Below, piece by piece: positions 1-5,881 of a stretch of DNA of 8,055 nucleotides. Each line of letters starts with the position of its first letter. The stretch's first letter is position 1. Made by a program: the position numbers and the translations under genes. The notes beneath the pieces were generated by a model. The model did not search any database and was not told the origin of the DNA. It saw only the letters and a list, made by a program, of their open reading frames with translations. Origin of the DNA: Bacillota bacterium (GTDB taxonomy: Bacteria > Bacillota > Syntrophomonadia > Syntrophomonadales > Syntrophomonadaceae); NCBI GenBank assembly GCA_017861475.1, contig JAGFXV010000051.1, positions 1-8,055 on the forward strand, in the 5' to 3' direction.

Positions 1-1727
1 CCGGAGCCAATTTGATCGGGGGGTGCTGCGGTACGACTCCGGCCCATATTCAGGCAATGGCCAGAGCATTGCAAGGGATGAAACCATCATCCCGAAGCAA
101 GACATTCCATGCCGCTTTGGCTTCTCGCAGCAGCCATGTTCTGCTGGGAGATAAACAGCCGTTGGCTTTTATCGGGGAACGTATCAATCCCACTGCCAGG
201 AAAAAACTGGCCCAGGACATCAAGGATGGCCAGATGCAGGTGGTGGTTGCCGAAGCCCGCAAACAAAAAGAATCCGGCGCGCCGGTACTGGATGTGAACA
301 TGGGCGTGCCGGGCATTGACGAAGTGCAGGCCATGCAAAAGGCGGTGGCCATGATCCAGGCGGCGCTTGATATTCCCATTTCCATCGATTCAACTGATCC
401 CGAAGTGTTGGAGGCGGGGCTGAAAGCTTTTGTAGGACGCCCTCTGATCAATTCCACTACCGGTGAAGAGAAAAACCTGGAGAAGATTTTACCGCTGGCC
501 AAAAAATATGGAGCGGCGGTACTGGGTTTATGTATTGGCGAAAAGGGCATCCCTGACCGGGCGGAAGACCGGGTTGAGGTAGCCCGCAAAATTCTGCAGA
601 GGTCTCTGGATTATGGCCTGCGCAGACAGGATGTTTTGATCGATACCCTGGTGAAAACAGCCAGTGCACAGCAGGAACAGGTCATGGAAACCATCCGCGC
701 CTTACGGATGATCAAGGAACAACTGGGGCTGGCAACGGTGCTGGGGGTCAGCAATGTTTCCCACGGCCTGCCTGCCCGGGAGATTTTAAACGCTGCCTAT
801 CTGGCCATGGCCTGGAGCGCCGGTTTGGATCTGCCCATTTTGAATCCCTTTGATGAACGCATGATGGATACCTGTCGGGCTGCTGCAGTTCTGCTGGGCA
901 AGGATGTAAACAGCGCCGCATATATTGAAAAATACAAGGATTATAAAGCAGCTTCTCCAAATCAACCGTCTTTGCGTCATGCAGTTTGCAACAGCTGTAA
1001 TATTCCGTCGCTGCTGCAGGCAGGCAGCATGCCTGAAACGGCTGCGCCAGCTGTGGTGGCTGAAACCGCGCACGTCGTGGAGGAAGATACCATTCAGGCG
1101 AAAATTCAAAAAGCGGTTTTGCAGGGCGACAAGGAAAATATCGAGGCTTTGATAGATGAGGCTTTGCATAATATCAAGCTGGAACCACTGGATATCGTCA
1201 ATCAGGCGATGATCCCAGGGATTGAAGCAGCCGGTGAGCTGTATGACAAGAAGCGTTATTTCCTGCCGCAGTTGATGCTGGCAGCAGAAACGATGAAAAG
1301 GGCCTTTGCCATCCTGCAACCATTGCTGGTCCGTGAAGGCGGCAGCCATGCCGGGGTAATTGTTCTTGCAACAGTAGAGGGTGATATTCACGATATCGGT
1401 AAAAATATCGTGGCAGTTTTATTGGAAAACTATGGATTCAAAGTAATCGACCTGGGTAAAGATGTAAAAGCCTCCGCTATTTTGGAGCGGGCAGCCCAGG
1501 AAAATGCTGATATAATAGGCTTAAGCGCGCTTATGACAACCACCATGCCCCGCATGCTGGAAGTGGTTGAAGGGGTGAAGATCAGAGGCCTCAAATCCCG
1601 GGTAATGGTGGGAGGAGCCGTTTTAAACCAGGAATACGCAGACAAAATAGGTGCTGATGCTTATTCAGAAGATGCCCGGGCGGCGGTACTGACTGCCCAG
1701 AGGCTTATGGGAATATTGAACAAATAA
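1..1727 (+). CDS. metH: 5-methyltetrahydrofolate--homocysteine methyltransferase, cobalamin-dependent (3' part; 5' end outside window)
   Basis: Methionine synthase: moves the methyl group of methyltetrahydrofolate through cobalamin to homocysteine, in the cytoplasm. The frame is open to the left edge (first whole codon at 3) and opens with GANLIGGCCGTT. This carries the Cys-Cys zinc ligands at the end of the homocysteine-binding domain, so about 280-300 N-terminal residues should lie upstream. Counting the Leu codon at 12 as residue 1, a pterin-binding domain follows (about 45-310; IGERINPTARKK at 54, DVNMG at 94, SIDSTDPEV at 124). Next come a linker with a CNSC pair (326-329), the four-helix cobalamin cap (about 361-440) and the B12 Rossmann domain with DIHDIG (458-463; His460 is the lower axial ligand). 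The protein stops there and lacks the AdoMet-binding reactivation domain of E. coli MetH, as is common in clostridial forms. The next gene starts 19 bases downstream. TTG at 12 is not the real start. Confidence 0.93.
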   Translation, partial: GANLIGGCCGTTPAHIQAMARALQGMKPSSRSKTFHAALASRSSHVLLGDKQPLAFIGERINPTARKKLAQDIKDGQMQVVVAEARKQKESGAPVLDVNMGVPGIDEVQAMQKAVAMIQAALDIPISIDSTDPEVLEAGLKAFVGRPLINSTTGEEKNLEKILPLAKKYGAAVLGLCIGEKGIPDRAEDRVEVARKILQRSLDYGLRRQDVLIDTLVKTASAQQEQVMETIRALRMIKEQLGLATVLGVSNVSHGLPAREILNAAYLAMAWSAGLDLPILNPFDERMMDTCRAAAVLLGKDVNSAAYIEKYKDYKAASPNQPSLRHAVCNSCNIPSLLQAGSMPETAAPAVVAETAHVVEEDTIQAKIQKAVLQGDKENIEALIDEALHNIKLEPLDIVNQAMIPGIEAAGELYDKKRYFLPQLMLAAETMKRAFAILQPLLVREGGSHAGVIVLATVEGDIHDIGKNIVAVLLENYGFKVIDLGKDVKASAILERAAQENADIIGLSALMTTTMPRMLEVVEGVKIRGLKSRVMVGGAVLNQEYADKIGADAYSEDARAAVLTAQRLMGILNK

Positions 1728-1746
1728 TCGGTGGAGGTAAGTTTAA

Positions 1747-2979
1747 ATGGCAGTACAAAAGAGCTATGAGGAAATCAATGAGAAAATCAGAAAGGGAGAA
1801 GCGGTAGTTGTGACCGCCGAGGAAGTAATCGGTATTGTTGCAGAAAAAGGCTATGAAAAAGCTGCCCGGGAAATCGACGTTGTCACTACCGGTACTTTTG
1901 GTCCCATGTGTTCATCAGGAGCCTTTATAAACTTTGGTCATTCCAATCCCCGTATTAAAATGAAGAAAGTTTGGCTGAACGGCGTTGAGGCATATTCAGG
2001 GATTGCGGCAGTTGATGCCTATATCGGGGCCGCCCAGGTGGCGGAAAACGACCCTGAGAACAAGGTGTTCCCCGGACGATTTGTTTATGGCGGGGGTCAT
2101 GTGATTCATGATCTGGTGGCCGGCAAGGAGATAAGATTGGAAGCGACTGCTTATGGAACGGATTGTTATCCGAACCGTAAGGTTGATACCATCATTACTT
2201 TGGATGATGTAAACGATGCCTTCCTGTTCAATCCGCGCAATGCTTATCAGAATTACAATTGTGCCATTAATCTCGGTGACCGGACGCTCTATACCTATAT
2301 GGGCATCCTCAAACCCCATGTGGGCAATGCCAGTTATGGTACTGCGGGACAATTAAGCCCGTTGCTGAACGATCCTTATTATCGCACCATCGGCATTGGA
2401 ACGCGGATTTTCCTGGGCGGTGGCATTGGTTATGTGGCCTGGAACGGCACCCAGCATCATCCCAATGTTTTGCGCGGCGATAATGGTGTGCCTATGGCAA
2501 CCGCAGGTACGCTATCGCTGATCGGTGATTTGAAAGGCATGGATCCTGACTGGTTGGTCGGGCTGAGTTATATCGGCTACGGAGCTACCATGGCGGTTGG
2601 GGTTGGAATACCCATTCCCATCCTGGATGAAGAGATGCTGCGCTATACTGCGGTCAAGGACGAAGATATTTTCTGTCCGATCGTTGACTATAATGAACAA
2701 TACCCATATTCCAAGCCAATGGATTTGGGGCTTGCCAATTTTAAAGAACTGAAAAGCGGAAGAGTTACGATCAACGGCAAGTCGGTGGTTACGACTCCCC
2801 AATCCAGCTATCCCCGGGCCAGGAAAATAGCTGAAATACTGAAACAGTGGATCATGAAAGGGGAATTTGAACTGACCCAACCGGTAGCGGCCATTCCTTC
2901 CGCTGATGCAGATATTGTCTTTAAATCTATACCGGATAGAAACCCCAACGGGCTAACGAATGGGAGGAATAAAAGATGA
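1747..2979 (+). CDS. L-aspartate-semialdehyde sulfurtransferase (homocysteine biosynthesis protein, COG1900/DUF39 family)
   Basis: 410 residues of the HcyBio (formerly DUF39, COG1900) family. Known members (Methanosarcina MA1821, and Desulfovibrio homologues by genetics) make homocysteine from aspartate semialdehyde and sulfide-derived sulfur with a ferredoxin partner. Visible family motifs are GTFGPMCSSGAFINFGH (49-65) with Cys55, and YGTDCYP (136-142) with Cys140. These match the two cysteines thought to carry the persulfide/disulfide chemistry. Glycine-rich FLGGGIGYVAWNGTQHHP (222-239) and IGYGATMAVGVGIPIPIL (276-293) follow. The protein ends after the catalytic domain and has no C-terminal CBS pair, which (from memory) archaeal COG1900a proteins carry. 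The ATG has GGAGG at 1733-1737, nine bases upstream. The gene sits 19 bases after metH and overlaps the NIL-ferredoxin gene by ATGA. Family assignment is strong; substrate assignment is by homology and context. Confidence 0.9.
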   Translation: MAVQKSYEEINEKIRKGEAVVVTAEEVIGIVAEKGYEKAAREIDVVTTGTFGPMCSSGAFINFGHSNPRIKMKKVWLNGVEAYSGIAAVDAYIGAAQVAENDPENKVFPGRFVYGGGHVIHDLVAGKEIRLEATAYGTDCYPNRKVDTIITLDDVNDAFLFNPRNAYQNYNCAINLGDRTLYTYMGILKPHVGNASYGTAGQLSPLLNDPYYRTIGIGTRIFLGGGIGYVAWNGTQHHPNVLRGDNGVPMATAGTLSLIGDLKGMDPDWLVGLSYIGYGATMAVGVGIPIPILDEEMLRYTAVKDEDIFCPIVDYNEQYPYSKPMDLGLANFKELKSGRVTINGKSVVTTPQSSYPRARKIAEILKQWIMKGEFELTQPVAAIPSADADIVFKSIPDRNPNGLTNGRNKR

Positions 2980-3398
2980 AAAACAAACTGGTCTGCTATT
3001 TTTCCGCCGCTCAATCCGAGCAGCCGATCATTTATCGTTTAATAAAAAACTATGACCTGGTTATAAATATTCTCAAGGCTGATATCAATCCCCAGAAGGA
3101 AGGATATCTGGTGGTTGAACTGGAAGGCGACAAGGAAAGTTATGAAGCGGGTACGCGTTTTATGGCGAGCCTTGGCGTAATCATGGAACCATTAAGTGAA
3201 AGCATCGTCTGGAATGAAAAAACCTGTATCCAATGTGGTGCCTGTGCCTCTTTCTGCCCGACCGAGGCATTGGAGATGGATCGGGAAAGCATGGAAGTAT
3301 CGTTTCATAACGACAGATGCGTAGTCTGCGGTATGTGTCTGGAATGCTGTCCAACCCGGGCGATTAATCTGCATTTTGAAATCAAAGAAGCCGTGTAG
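2976..3398 (+). CDS. NIL domain plus 2x[4Fe-4S] ferredoxin, partner of the aspartate-semialdehyde sulfurtransferase
   Basis: 140 residues. The N-terminal part (about 1-72) fits a NIL domain, the small ACT-like fold also found at the C-terminus of the methionine transporter ATPase MetN. The C-terminal part is a bacterial-type ferredoxin with two complete clusters: C84-x2-C87-x2-C90-x3-C94-P and C115-x2-C118-x2-C121-x3-C125-P, with an extra Cys at 124. This architecture matches MA1822 of Methanosarcina, which works with the COG1900 protein, probably supplying the electrons needed for reductive sulfur transfer to aspartate semialdehyde. The start codon lies in an ATGA overlap with the preceding gene and has GGGAGGA at 2963-2969, so the two are likely translated at matched levels. 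The NIL domain might also sense methionine or homocysteine; that is inference. Confidence 0.9.
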   Translation: MKNKLVCYFSAAQSEQPIIYRLIKNYDLVINILKADINPQKEGYLVVELEGDKESYEAGTRFMASLGVIMEPLSESIVWNEKTCIQCGACASFCPTEALEMDRESMEVSFHNDRCVVCGMCLECCPTRAINLHFEIKEAV

Positions 3399-3402
3399 GA
3401 GG
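3397..3402 (+). promoter_or_regulatory. Ribosome binding site of the UPF0280 gene
   Basis: AGGAGG overlaps the TAG stop (3396-3398) of the NIL-ferredoxin gene and lies only four bases before ATG at 3407. The overlap suggests translational coupling. The short spacing leaves the GTG at 3434 as a second candidate start. Confidence 0.7.
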
Positions 3403-3406
3403 AACC

Positions 3407-4165
3407 ATGGACAGAAAAGCGGGAGATGAATATGTGAAAAGGGACTACCGTGCCCTGCATGAAGCCCGTGATATGCATTATTTTAATATTCGGATCAAAG
3501 AAACTGATCTGAACATTGCTGTAGATCAGGTGAGCTATAACGATCACCTGATCTCTTTGTGTCAGAATGAAGTCAGAAGACTGCGGGCCGAGCTGGAATT
3601 TTATATCAGCCATCAGCCGGCTTTCAGAACTTCCTTTGTACCTTTGGCGCTTTTGCCGGATGCACCGCCTTTGGCCAGGCATATGGCAGGCGCGGCAGTG
3701 AAGTCAGGAGTAGGACCGATGGCGGCAGTGGCGGGTGCTTTTGCCCAGGCGGTCGGAGAAATGCTGATGAGCCAGGTGCAGGAAACCATGGTTGAAAATG
3801 GCGGAGACATTTACCTGAACAGTAAAAGGGACCGGCTAATATCAGTGTTTGCCGGTCGTTCTAAATTCAGCAACCGGTTGGGCATTAAGGTCAAGGCAGA
3901 AAACAGTCCCATAGGGATCTGTACCTCGTCTGGAACTGTCGGACCCAGTGTCAGTCTGGGAAAAGCGGATGCAGTCGTTATTCTGGCACCTGATGCAGCC
4001 CTGGCGGATGCAGTTGCGACCGGAGCAGCCAATTTGGTGCAAAACCAGGATGATTTGATGAAAGCAATTCAATTCGCGCAAAATATAAATGGCGTCAGCG
4101 GTATTCTGGCCATCAAGGATGACAAGATGGCAGCTTGGGGAAATATTGAGATCGTTGGGTTGTGA
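3407..4165 (+). CDS. UPF0280 family protein (COG2122, ApbE-like), probable accessory factor for homocysteine synthesis
   Basis: 252 residues of the UPF0280/COG2122 family, distantly related to the ApbE flavin transferase. Visible family motifs are GVGPMAAVAGAFAQAVGE (101-118), VENGGDIYL (129-137), and GICTSSGTVGPSVSLGKADAV (170-190) with Cys172, then ADAVATGAAN (200-209). The biochemical role is not established. From memory, the Methanosarcina homologue helps growth at low sulfide and a Desulfovibrio homologue is needed for homocysteine synthesis, so a role in sulfur delivery or in maturing a partner is plausible. It sits eight bases after the NIL-ferredoxin gene, and its AGGAGG (3397-3402) overlaps that gene's stop codon. 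The spacer to ATG is short (four bases). GTG at 3434, eight bases after GGGAG at 3421, is an alternative start that would remove nine residues. A strong inverted repeat lies inside the gene at 3523-3554. Confidence 0.85.
   Translation: MDRKAGDEYVKRDYRALHEARDMHYFNIRIKETDLNIAVDQVSYNDHLISLCQNEVRRLRAELEFYISHQPAFRTSFVPLALLPDAPPLARHMAGAAVKSGVGPMAAVAGAFAQAVGEMLMSQVQETMVENGGDIYLNSKRDRLISVFAGRSKFSNRLGIKVKAENSPIGICTSSGTVGPSVSLGKADAVVILAPDAALADAVATGAANLVQNQDDLMKAIQFAQNINGVSGILAIKDDKMAAWGNIEIVGL
3504..3554 (+). repeat. Inverted repeat with two alternative pairings inside the UPF0280 gene
   Basis: AGATCAGGTGA (3523-3533) and TCACCTGATCT (3544-3554) form a perfect 11-bp inverted repeat around a 10-base loop. 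The first seven bases of the left arm (AGATCAG, 3523-3529) are also perfectly complementary to an upstream CTGATCT (3504-3510), so two mutually exclusive hairpins can be drawn. The segment is coding (residues about 33-50). It may be chance, an mRNA stability element or an attenuator; the sequence alone does not decide. Confidence 0.6.
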
Positions 4166-4260
4166 CCCGTAAAACCTATTCTTGCATAAACGAGATTATT
4201 GATGAGCAGATAAAACTGCCGTTGCAGGCAGGATTTGTTCCGGTACTGTTGAATAAGTAA
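4162..4260 (+). CDS. Possible 32-residue ORF overlapping the UPF0280 stop (doubtful)
   Basis: A GTG codon overlaps the TGA of the UPF0280 gene in a GTGA arrangement (4162-4165) and opens 32 codons ending in TAA at 4258. The peptide begins MTRKTYSCINEIIDEQIK and ends GFVPVLLNK. No good Shine-Dalgarno precedes it and I recognise no family. It could be a coupled microprotein, the decayed remnant of a gene, or chance. Confidence 0.2.
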   Translation: MTRKTYSCINEIIDEQIKLPLQAGFVPVLLNK

Positions 4261-4342
4261 ATGATCCTTGCTGACATGGATGCCATCTATTAAGCTTACA
4301 AGAGTTTATTCAAAGCTTGTGGGTCAGTCAGGAAAAAGGTAA

Positions 4343-4397
4343 TTCAGGAATACCGGACGAAATCAATTTCGTCTGCAGTGAGCATACTATTCCTGGG
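4343..4397 (+). promoter_or_regulatory. Nested inverted repeats, candidate structured mRNA leader or operator of nadE
   Basis: An outer stem pairs CAGGAATA (4345-4352) with TATTCCTG (4388-4395), extendable by two T-G pairs on the outside. Inside it, GACGAAA (4356-4362) pairs with TTTCGTC (4367-4373) around a UCAA tetraloop. A short third stem, TGC (4374-4376) with GCA (4382-4384), is possible, giving a three-way-junction shape. The structure ends 17 bases before the nadE Shine-Dalgarno. It has no terminator T-run and matches no riboswitch class I can name. A DNA palindrome for a regulator is an alternative reading. Confidence 0.4.
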
Positions 4398-4414
4398 CCT
4401 AATATGAATAAAAT

Positions 4415-4418
4415 GGAG
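4415..4418 (+). promoter_or_regulatory. Ribosome binding site that sets the nadE start
   Basis: GGAG lies nine bases before ATG at 4428. The in-frame upstream candidates (TTG 4317, ATG 4404, ATG 4413) have no Shine-Dalgarno, would add residues unlike NadE, and in the first two cases overlap the structured segment or lie before it. Confidence 0.7.
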
Positions 4419-4427
4419 AAAAAAGCT

Positions 4428-5177
4428 ATGAACACTGAAGCCGTTAGTCGTTATTTAATCAACTGGTTACAAGAAAAAGTAACCGCAGCCGACTGCAAAG
4501 GACTGATTTTAGGGATAAGCGGCGGTATCGACTCTGCCGTGGCAGCGGCCTTGGCCAAGCAGGCTTTCCCGAACAACTGCATGGGTTTGATCATGCCTTG
4601 TGAAAGCAGTTCCCAGGATTTGCAGGACGGGCTGCTGCTGGTGGAGAAATTGGATATAAGCTATCATATTGTCAATCTGGATGATACCTACCATGCTTTT
4701 TTAAAGGAAATAGGATATGCTGTTGATCTGCCGGAGGCCGGTGCCAGATTGATACGGGCCAATGTAAAGCCCCGGCTCAGAATGACTACGCTTTATTATG
4801 TTGCGCAGGTTCATCAGTATATGGTATTGGGTACCAGCAATAAAAGTGAAATAACCGTGGGTTATTCAACCAAATACGGTGACAGCGGAGTGGATCTTCA
4901 GGTTCTTGGCGACTTGCGCAAAGAACAGATTTATGAGCTGGCTCGATATCTGAATATTCCTGAACCACTGATCACCAAAGCGCCCTCTGCAGGATTGTGG
5001 GGAGGGCAAACTGACGAGGGCGAAATGGGTTTCAGTTACCGGGAGTTGGACGATTATATCCGCACAGGAGAGGGTGCATCGGAATTGGTTGCCAGGGTTC
5101 AGACCATGTTTGACCGAAGTGCGCATAAACGCAAGGTGCCGCCTGTGGCCGTGTTGCCTGTCGGATTGGGGGAATAA
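4428..5177 (+). CDS. nadE: NAD(+) synthetase, ammonia-dependent
   Basis: 249 residues, the usual length for the single-domain enzyme. It adenylates nicotinate adenine dinucleotide with ATP and amidates it with ammonia, the last step of NAD synthesis, in the cytoplasm. With Met at 4428 as residue 1, the N-type ATP pyrophosphatase P-loop GISGGIDSAVAAAL is at about 28-41, GTSNKSE at about 136, GYSTKYGDSGVDL at about 145-157, and the signature KAPSAGLWGGQTDEGEMG at about 184-201. HKRKVPP, near the C-terminus, fits the lysine and proline-rich end of the family. No N-terminal glutaminase (nitrilase) domain is present, so ammonia must come free or from another protein. The next gene begins four bases after the stop. 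I chose ATG 4428 because of its Shine-Dalgarno and the fit to family length. Confidence 0.93.
   Translation: MNTEAVSRYLINWLQEKVTAADCKGLILGISGGIDSAVAAALAKQAFPNNCMGLIMPCESSSQDLQDGLLLVEKLDISYHIVNLDDTYHAFLKEIGYAVDLPEAGARLIRANVKPRLRMTTLYYVAQVHQYMVLGTSNKSEITVGYSTKYGDSGVDLQVLGDLRKEQIYELARYLNIPEPLITKAPSAGLWGGQTDEGEMGFSYRELDDYIRTGEGASELVARVQTMFDRSAHKRKVPPVAVLPVGLGE
5168..5173 (+). promoter_or_regulatory. Ribosome binding site that sets the methyltransferase start
   Basis: GGGGGA, inside the last nadE codons, lies eight bases before ATG at 5182. It supports this start over an upstream in-frame ATG at 5074, which would overlap nadE by about 100 bases and add a non-membrane, cysteine-rich leader. Confidence 0.6.
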
Positions 5178-5181
5178 GTAT

Positions 5182-5853
5182 ATGAACAGCCGTCAGAGAA
5201 ATGTATTGATCAGGATGATCAGCGCCCTGGCAATCTTTATATACGTCGGGTATCTTGCCTGGCCGTTGCTGCCTCATTTTGATTTTATGGTCATAGTTGG
5301 ATTTGTGGTACTGTATCTCATCTGGCAACTGGTGTCTGAGATATGGATATATAAAGATCCTAATGATTACGTAGTAGATGATGATGACCAGAAAAGCTAT
5401 TTGTTTTTACAAATTTCATTCATGTTGGCTTTATTATTTGCTACAATTGATTTTGTAGAATGGCACATAACCCGCAATCCTGATTGGGAACCAACTCTCA
5501 TTTATACAGGCCTGGGATTGTTTATCGTCTCTTGTCTGGTTCGCTGGTGGGGATTTAGGTCCATCGGCAGATACTTTAATCCGCGGATAGCGGTTTATTC
5601 GAAGCATCGGCTGATAACCGAAGGTGCTTATAAAAAAATCAGGCACCCATTATACCTGGGTTCGCTGCTTAGTTTTCTTGCCATTCCAATGATTTTCAAT
5701 TCCTGGGGAGCCATGTTGATCATTTTATTGACGACGACACCTGCCTTGATTCATCGGCTGAATCTGGAGGAAGAATTTTTACTCCATCATTTTGGCGACG
5801 AATATCTTGATTACATGGGCAAGACAAAAAAAATGGTACCAGGAATTTGGTAG
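5182..5853 (+). CDS. Isoprenylcysteine carboxyl methyltransferase / phospholipid methyltransferase family membrane protein
   Basis: 223 residues with about six hydrophobic segments (about 8-27, 35-56, 73-92, 103-121, 157-172, 174-192), so an integral membrane protein. The C-terminal half carries the ICMT/PEMT signature: GAYKKIRHPLYLG (148-160; RHP 154-156) followed by EEEFLLHHFGDEYLDYMGKTKKMVP (196-220). In this fold these parts bind S-adenosylmethionine at the membrane face. Family members methylate prenylcysteine carboxylates, phosphatidylethanolamine or other lipids. Bacteria lack protein prenylation of the eukaryotic kind, so the substrate here is unknown. An acidic run DDDD (66-69) lies in the loop before segment three. 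The gene starts four bases after nadE and is followed by yebC after 28 bases, which suggests one transcript. The family is secure; the activity is not. Confidence 0.85.
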   Translation: MNSRQRNVLIRMISALAIFIYVGYLAWPLLPHFDFMVIVGFVVLYLIWQLVSEIWIYKDPNDYVVDDDDQKSYLFLQISFMLALLFATIDFVEWHITRNPDWEPTLIYTGLGLFIVSCLVRWWGFRSIGRYFNPRIAVYSKHRLITEGAYKKIRHPLYLGSLLSFLAIPMIFNSWGAMLIILLTTTPALIHRLNLEEEFLLHHFGDEYLDYMGKTKKMVPGIW

Positions 5854-5881
5854 AGACAATCAAAATTAAGGAGGAACTTTC

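Larger units (their letters stand above)
4166..4427 (+). other. Spacer between the homocysteine cluster and nadE
   Basis: 262 bases without a convincing gene. It contains the doubtful GTG ORF, a weak hairpin CTGCC-GTTGCA-GGCAG (4216-4231) with no proper T-run, two AAGCTT copies (4292-4297 and 4313-4318), and the structured segment at 4343-4397 ahead of nadE. I see no convincing sigma-A promoter; the nearest -35-like hexamers (TTGCTG at 4268, CTGACA at 4271) lack a good -10. Whether nadE is transcribed separately is therefore open. Confidence 0.6.

Noticed and set aside
12..14. TTG at 12 as the start of the metH frame
   Set aside because: The frame is open to the left edge, and the codons before it (GAN) continue the conserved GANLIGGCCGT motif, so the gene is simply cut.
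786..1391. Long antisense open frame (201 codons) within metH, and similar antisense frames in the other genes
   Set aside because: The peptides resemble no known protein and are rich in Cys, His, Gln and Arg as expected from reverse reading of conserved genes; there are no ribosome binding sites.
4216..4231. Hairpin CTGCC-GTTGCA-GGCAG as terminator of the homocysteine cluster
   Set aside because: Only five base pairs and followed by GATTTGTT rather than a T-run; too weak to call.
4317..4427. N-terminal extension of NadE from TTG 4317 or ATG 4404/4413
   Set aside because: No ribosome binding site, no resemblance to NadE, and the segment carries the nested inverted repeats. ATG 4428 gives the normal family length.
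5074..5181. Upstream ATG start of the membrane methyltransferase
   Set aside because: It would overlap nadE by about 100 bases and adds residues unlike the family. ATG 5182 has a well-placed GGGGGA.
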